Shown here one piece after another: positions 6,457 to 9,301 of a stretch of 9,301 nucleotides of DNA. Origin of the DNA: an uncultured Mucilaginibacter sp. (lineage in GTDB: Bacteria; Bacteroidota; Bacteroidia; Sphingobacteriales; Sphingobacteriaceae); NCBI GenBank assembly GCA_903885865.1, contig CAISKH010000084.1, positions 1 through 9,301 of the forward strand, in the 5' to 3' direction. The notes under the pieces are model-generated. The model saw only the letters and a program-made list of their open reading frames with translations, had not been told where the DNA came from and made no database searches. The stretch's first letter is position 1; every line of letters starts with the position of its first letter. Made by a program: the position numbers and the translations under genes.

Positions 6457-7503
6457 TTACAGTTTTGCAAATGGCGATAAATTTAAACTGCATACACATT
6501 TTACGCAGGTAGGGTTAGTACTCATATCCAATGTTTTCCTGAAACTGATAGCTTCAGTACTGTTCAATATATCTGTTAATGAAGCGTCGCGGATATTGCC
6601 GATAGTATCATGAAAAAAGCAGGGTCGAACACTGCCGTCTGCTTCCACCACAGTTGATACCCAGGGAGCATTACATTTTTTATAGGGGAATGGGTTTAAC
6701 CCGTAAAATGCAGCATAATAGTCATGTATAGCTTGAATTTTTTCTGCAGATTCCGCTATGAATCCATTATAAAAGTTTTCTATCCCATCATTAATTATTT
6801 CGTCTATTACCCGTTGAAGGCTGGACAGTTCCTCTTCGGCTAATAATATTTCATGTTGTTTCGGCTCGCTCCATGCGGTTTGGCGGTTAAAGGCATGGCT
6901 GCTTATATCGGCAGGTAAAAAGCTTACCTGGTCAATACCCATTGCCTTTGCCTCGTTGATAATAGCAGCCCAGTTCCTGAAATTAAGGCGGTGGATCACC
7001 GTACGCGCTGTGATACGGTACTCGGGATTTACAGATTTAATATACTCAACGCCCTCTTTCAGTTTTTTAAACGCATTAGGGATATTGCGTATAGTATCAT
7101 GAACCTGTTCATCGCCATCCAGCGATACAATGAGGTCATCAACCCATTTCAATAATTGCGGCGCGTTATTTTTTACCGACAGACCCGTAGTGAGCAGGGT
7201 TACTTTAATTTTTTCCTTTTTTAGTATTTCGCAAAGTTTAAAGAAGTTGGTATTGAGCAAAGCCTCACCGCCCGACATTACTACCTGCTGTGTTCCAAAT
7301 TTTTTCAGAGAAATCAGCAAATCGGTAACATCCTGTTCGGTGAGCTGTTTCAGGTTTTTATTGTCTTTCCAAATATCACACATTACACACCGGCAGTTAC
7401 AGGCACTATGTGGCATCAGTATTACTACCGGTAAGGCCAATATTTTATCAGTCTGCAATGTTCTGTATCGCCGGTATGTTTGATATAATGATTGCACAGG
7501 CAT
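6457..7503 (-). CDS. SPASM-type radical SAM protein
   Basis: I choose the ATG at 7501-7503 (348 residues, MPVQSLYQTYRRY). A longer start at 7551 would overlap the upstream gene by 37 bp and add 16 residues of no obvious family character, whereas 7503 leaves an 11-bp gap. The radical SAM motif is CNCRCVMC (C35, C39, C42, with an extra C37), followed by MSGGEALL (76-83). The C-terminal part has KKCNAPW (C277), EADGSVRPCFF (C295), GNIRDASLTDIL (302-313) and a final CVKCVC (C333, C336, C338). That is the arrangement of a SPASM/Twitch domain binding auxiliary Fe-S cluster(s). The family includes peptide-modifying enzymes (sactipeptide, PQQ and mycofactocin types), anaerobic sulfatase-maturing enzymes and many enzymes acting on small molecules. 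No precursor peptide is visible nearby. The stop is 3 bp from the start of the next radical SAM gene. Confidence 0.9.
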   Translation of the reverse strand: MPVQSLYQTYRRYRTLQTDKILALPVVILMPHSACNCRCVMCDIWKDNKNLKQLTEQDVTDLLISLKKFGTQQVVMSGGEALLNTNFFKLCEILKKEKIKVTLLTTGLSVKNNAPQLLKWVDDLIVSLDGDEQVHDTIRNIPNAFKKLKEGVEYIKSVNPEYRITARTVIHRLNFRNWAAIINEAKAMGIDQVSFLPADISSHAFNRQTAWSEPKQHEILLAEEELSSLQRVIDEIINDGIENFYNGFIAESAEKIQAIHDYYAAFYGLNPFPYKKCNAPWVSTVVEADGSVRPCFFHDTIGNIRDASLTDILNSTEAISFRKTLDMSTNPTCVKCVCSLNLSPFAKL

Positions 7504-7514
7504 GTTAATACGAA

Positions 7515-9023
7515 TTAAAACCCTTGTATTTCGGGCTGCCGGTATTTCCAAACTTTTTGTAATAGTTTTATTTCATATGGATATTGGTATATATTTATTT
7601 TATAACGTAACCCTGCTACCATCTTTATAGCAGCACGTTTCATATAGTTTAAGCGGATATCGGTTACGGTTGGGTACACGCCATTCAGTACGGTTTCAAA
7701 GTTTCTTATCTTGTCTATCATCTCGGGCGTAAGCCAGGGGGTTAAAGGATTTTTGCGAAGATCGAAATTTTCCCATTCAGGGCTTATCCAATCTTCCAGT
7801 GTTTGCGGAAATTTAAAGCCGCCGGCCAATGCCTGTTTATACAGTTCTGAACCCTCGGTAGGTACGGGGCTATAGGTATAAATAATGATCTCTGTTTTTG
7901 GGTTTACAGCTTTTACTTTTTTAATAAAATCTATCTCAAAATCAATTTGCGCCATTACATGTTCCGGAGTTGGCGCTGGGGTTCCAAGCACAAATGAGTA
8001 TTCTGGTATAATATCGAATTTCTTTAATCTTTCGGCAAATTCAATGATTTGGTCGCCAGTTTGTGTGCCGCCCTTATCCATTTGCTCCAAAACAGCATTA
8101 TTGCCGCTTTCGGCGCCGAAGAATATAATTTTACAGCCTGCTGCCCGTATAGCAGCTAACGAAGAATCTTTGAACTTGCTCATCGTGTCAATACGGGCCA
8201 TACCCCACCATGTCATATTTTCGGGCTCTATTAACCGTGAAAACTCGACCGCTCGTTTTTCAGATACGAAGAAATTATTGTCATGGAACTCTATAGCTGT
8301 GGCACCCCATTTATCCTTAATGTATTTAATATCATTGTAAACATTTTGGGCCGATTTAGCCTTCCACCGGGCCTCGTAAATAGGCACTACTGCACAAAAC
8401 GAACAGGTGAAGGGGCAGCCTATACTAGAGTGGTAGGCCAGTGTTTTCTCGCCAAGGTAGGTTCTTCCCAAAAACTTGGGGATAGGGTAAAATTCATTCA
8501 GCTTGTTATAAGGCAATGGCGGCAAAGCATCCTGGTCTATCAGGTCTTCCTTTTGGGTTTTAACTATCTTGCCGTCTGTAGCCTGGTATATCAGGTTTTT
8601 AATAAATTCAAAAGGCTTATTATTTTCCAATGCATCAATCAGTGCCGGGAAAGCATGGTCGCCGGGGCCGTTAATAATAAAATCAACGTACCGGGAGCAT
8701 AGTACAGATTCGGGTTGGTTAGAAGGGAAATAGCCTCCCCATATCATTTTTGTGGTTGGATATTTTTCTTTAACGGCTTTGGCGGTAATTATGGCCTGTC
8801 TTAATTGCGGACCGGGCATTACGGTAAATCCAAGATATTTAAAATCGCCTGTAGCTAAATAGGATTCGATTTTTTTTAGCGGGTCGGTTTCACAGTTTCC
8901 ATCAACTATAACCCATTGATACTTTCCTTCAACCGAGGCCGCGATATTTAAGATAGAATTAGGTATTCTATATTTCGCGTTAGCACTTTTCGGATTAAAC
9001 AATAATATCTTATTCATTTCCAT
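7515..9023 (-). CDS. B12-binding-like domain radical SAM protein (first gene of operon)
   Basis: The 502-residue product has an N-terminal Rossmann-like region of about 135 residues resembling a B12-binding domain: KILLFNPKSAN (5-15), YLGFTVMPGPQ (63-73), IWGGYFPS (94-101) and VDFIINGPGD (113-122). The last is a GPGD variant of the usual GEGE-like turn. The radical SAM core follows with CPFTCSFC (C203, C207, C210), EFHDNNFF (245-252), FFGAESGN (301-308) and a YSPVPTEGSE stretch (384-393). No DxHxxG cobalamin-ligand motif is seen. It differs clearly from the other B12-like protein in this operon, so the two are unlikely to be a recent duplication. Start choice: ATG 9021-9023 abuts a GGGGA purine run, while the third codon (ATG 9015-9017) has that run at a more usual spacing and could be the real start. 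Product and substrate are unknown. Confidence 0.9.
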   Translation of the reverse strand: MEMNKILLFNPKSANAKYRIPNSILNIAASVEGKYQWVIVDGNCETDPLKKIESYLATGDFKYLGFTVMPGPQLRQAIITAKAVKEKYPTTKMIWGGYFPSNQPESVLCSRYVDFIINGPGDHAFPALIDALENNKPFEFIKNLIYQATDGKIVKTQKEDLIDQDALPPLPYNKLNEFYPIPKFLGRTYLGEKTLAYHSSIGCPFTCSFCAVVPIYEARWKAKSAQNVYNDIKYIKDKWGATAIEFHDNNFFVSEKRAVEFSRLIEPENMTWWGMARIDTMSKFKDSSLAAIRAAGCKIIFFGAESGNNAVLEQMDKGGTQTGDQIIEFAERLKKFDIIPEYSFVLGTPAPTPEHVMAQIDFEIDFIKKVKAVNPKTEIIIYTYSPVPTEGSELYKQALAGGFKFPQTLEDWISPEWENFDLRKNPLTPWLTPEMIDKIRNFETVLNGVYPTVTDIRLNYMKRAAIKMVAGLRYKINIYQYPYEIKLLQKVWKYRQPEIQGF

Positions 9024-9094
9024 TCCCCGTTTGAGCTTATGTTTAACTAAAAGGCAGCACCAACCAAGCGGTTAGATATTAAAGGTGCCAATAT

Positions 9095-9138
9095 AAAAAA
9101 GGATACACAACTTCTTTTCAGAGAGTTGTGTATCCTTT
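9095..9138 (-). terminator. Intrinsic terminator downstream of the right-edge gene
   Basis: AAAGGATACACAACT (9098-9112) and AGTTGTGTATCCTTT (9124-9138) form a perfect 15-bp stem with an 11-base loop. Read on the minus strand, the stem runs into six T residues (9100 down to 9095). The stem lies 49 bases beyond the minus-strand stop at 9188-9190, so it should end that transcript before the radical SAM operon, whose first ATG is about 75 bases further on. On the plus strand only TTT follows the stem, so termination in that direction would be weaker. Confidence 0.88.
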
Positions 9139-9187
9139 AGGTATTATCTGCAAATAATTGAACGTATTAGGTTCATATTTTCAAATA

Positions 9188-9301
9188 TTAATAGCCTGGA
9201 TTTTTTATAAATAACGCGTCTGTTCCTAAATCGCTGCTCGGAATGTTATTATAGTACATCGAAGAAGGGAAGTTTCTTGTACCGCCGTTATTTGATATCA
9301 A
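9188..9301 (-). CDS. Probable SusD/RagB-family outer-membrane lipoprotein, C-terminal fragment
   Basis: Only the last 37 residues are in the window, entering from the right edge and ending at TAA 9188-9190. The tail reads GGTRNFPSSMYYNNIPSSDL and then ends in FIKNPGY. Endings of the form NPGY or NPGW after a proline-rich IP.S-type stretch are typical of SusD/RagB substrate-binding lipoproteins of Bacteroidota. These pair with SusC-type TonB-dependent transporters in polysaccharide-utilisation loci. The assignment rests on this short tail alone, so another secreted family is possible. A strong intrinsic terminator follows 49 bases after the stop, so it is transcriptionally separate from the radical SAM operon. 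If the call is right, a SusC gene would be expected further to the right, upstream in transcription. Confidence 0.55.
   Translation of the reverse strand: MISNNGGTRNFPSSMYYNNIPSSDLGTDALFIKNPGY

Noticed and set aside
7504..7551. Longer start (ATG at 7551) for the SPASM-type radical SAM gene
   Set aside because: It overlaps the upstream gene by 37 bp and adds 16 residues with no family resemblance. The ATG at 7503 gives an 11-bp gap consistent with the rest of the operon.
7885..8702. Long plus-strand open frames opposite the first radical SAM gene
   Set aside because: The minus-strand frame has complete radical SAM signatures. The antisense frames have no recognisable domain or independent start signals and are shadows of that gene.

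Overview
The window looks like chromosome of a Bacteroidota member, most likely family Sphingobacteriaceae (Mucilaginibacter/Pedobacter-like). This is inferred from moderate GC, weak or absent Shine-Dalgarno sequences, a TAnnTTTG-type -7 element before aat, a SusD/RagB-like C-terminus ending in NPGY, tandem DUF1800 proteins, and C/G-rich palindromic repeats of the CCCCCT..AAGGGGG type. No 16S or other marker is present, so the genus is a guess.

Layout. Positions 1-1673 (minus strand) hold two tandem DUF1800-family genes: a complete one (294-1673) and the first 64 codons of a paralogue that runs off the left edge (1-194). Two inverted copies of a 25-bp repeat bracket the gap between them, and the left copy lies inside the paralogue's reading frame. 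Positions 1769-3048 (plus strand) hold two housekeeping genes: aat (Leu/Phe-tRNA-protein transferase, N-degron pathway) and ruvC (Holliday junction resolvase). They are separated by 65 bp containing a perfect 9-bp inverted repeat. A 166-bp gap with two weak inverted repeats leads to a plus-strand nucleotidyltransferase-domain gene (3215-4165).

Positions 4169-9023 (minus strand) form the most interesting part, a tightly packed four-gene operon. In transcription order it encodes a B12-binding-like radical SAM enzyme, a SPASM-type radical SAM enzyme, a second B12-binding-like radical SAM enzyme, and a class I SAM-dependent methyltransferase. Junctions are 11 bp, 3 bp and a 1-bp TAATG overlap. 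The nucleotidyltransferase gene converges on it with only 3 bp between stop codons. No precursor-peptide gene is visible, and the product cannot be named from sequence. The set looks like a small tailoring or biosynthetic cassette using radical and polar methylation chemistry. At the right edge (9188-9301) is the C-terminus of a probable SusD/RagB-like outer-membrane lipoprotein, followed by a strong intrinsic terminator (15-bp perfect stem plus T-run) that insulates it from the radical SAM operon.

There are no gene-free stretches over 300 bp, and no tRNA, rRNA, CRISPR array, insertion sequence or phage gene was seen.
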